Position numbers and translations under genes: made by a program | Notes under the pieces: generated by a model | The model's database searches: none | What the model was told of the DNA's origin: nothing | What the model saw: the letters and a program-made list of their open reading frames with translations, nothing else | Shown: positions 5,231 through 5,306 of the stretch, piece by piece | How the letters are laid out: the number at the start of each line of letters is the position of its first letter | Position numbering within the stretch: position 1 is the stretch's first letter | From: CAYMSA01 sp964392965 | Lineage (GTDB): Bacteria; Actinomycetota; Coriobacteriia; Anaerosomatales; Anaerosomataceae | Assembly (NCBI GenBank): GCA_964392965.1 | Contig: CAYMSA010000103.1 | Span: forward strand, 1-5,306 | Direction of reading: 5' to 3' | DNA length: 5,306 nt

Positions 5231-5306
5231 TGGTGGCCAGAGACGGACTTGAACCGCCGACACGGGGATTTTCAGTCCCCTGCTCTACCAACTGAGCTAC
5301 CTGGCC
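5231..5306 (-). tRNA. tRNA-Phe (anticodon GAA)
   Basis: The reverse complement folds into a complete 76-nt cloverleaf. Acceptor stem GGCCAGG pairs with TCTGGCC (one G-U pair), with discriminator A and CCA encoded in the DNA (5231-5233). The D-arm is GCTC-AGTTGGTA-GAGC. The anticodon stem GGGGA/TCCCC encloses the loop CTGAAAA, giving anticodon GAA (5271-5273), which decodes UUC and UUU as phenylalanine. The variable loop is GTGTC and the T-arm is GGCGG-TTCAAGT-CCGTC. The gene begins exactly at the last base of the window, so its promoter is outside. A terminator hairpin follows after 12 nt. Confidence 0.97.

Noticed and set aside
5062..5295. Protein gene ending in ARDGLEPPTRGFSVPCSTN
   Set aside because: This is the well-known false ORF made by reading antisense through a tRNA-Phe gene, and it also crosses the terminator hairpin.
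1..5306. CRISPR array, insertion sequence or phage genes
   Set aside because: No regularly spaced repeats, no terminal inverted repeats and no transposase, integrase or phage-like protein is present. The excisionase-type HTH belongs to a PBP-fused regulator and is not evidence of a prophage.

Overview
This is a gene-dense, GC-rich window (roughly 60% GC or more by eye, codon third positions mostly G/C) from a bacterial chromosome. It holds five protein genes and one tRNA. GTG starts, the high GC and the gene types would suit an Actinomycetota-like high-GC bacterium, but nothing here fixes the taxon. A block of exactly 100 Ns (4098-4197) shows that this is scaffolded draft sequence.

Layout. 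(1) 1-900 (+): 3' part of a one-component regulator, an excisionase-type helix-turn-helix joined to a periplasmic-binding-protein-like ligand domain; its beginning lies outside the window. (2) 897-2828 (-): 14-TM DHA2 (EmrB/QacA-type) drug/proton antiporter with an unusual loop of about 175 residues before the last membrane helix. It converges on gene 1, and both stop codons lie within one CTAG. (3) 2833-3258 (-): MarR-family repressor, 4 bp upstream of the antiporter and surely co-transcribed with it. (4) 3259-3537: divergent regulatory region with a perfect GTTGTA-TT-TACAAC palindrome, a good candidate MarR operator. (5) 3538-4656 (+): a second MFS exporter, DHA1-like with 12 TM, interrupted by the N gap. 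(6) 4696-5019 (+): small YjdJ-type GNAT acetyltransferase, probably in the same operon, ending in a perfect 10-bp hairpin. (7) 5043-5230: intergenic, with tRNA-like D-arm fragments and a strong hairpin that can terminate the leftward tRNA. (8) 5231-5306 (-): complete tRNA-Phe(GAA) with encoded CCA.

Working model: the MarR protein binds the palindrome between the two divergent units. It represses its own marR-DHA2 operon and perhaps also the DHA1-GNAT unit, so one sensor would control two different drug exporters. The HTH-PBP regulator and the tRNA are probably unrelated neighbours. No phage, insertion sequence, CRISPR array or new multi-gene system is visible. The most unusual items are the large loop domain of the DHA2 transporter and the tRNA-like debris next to tRNA-Phe.
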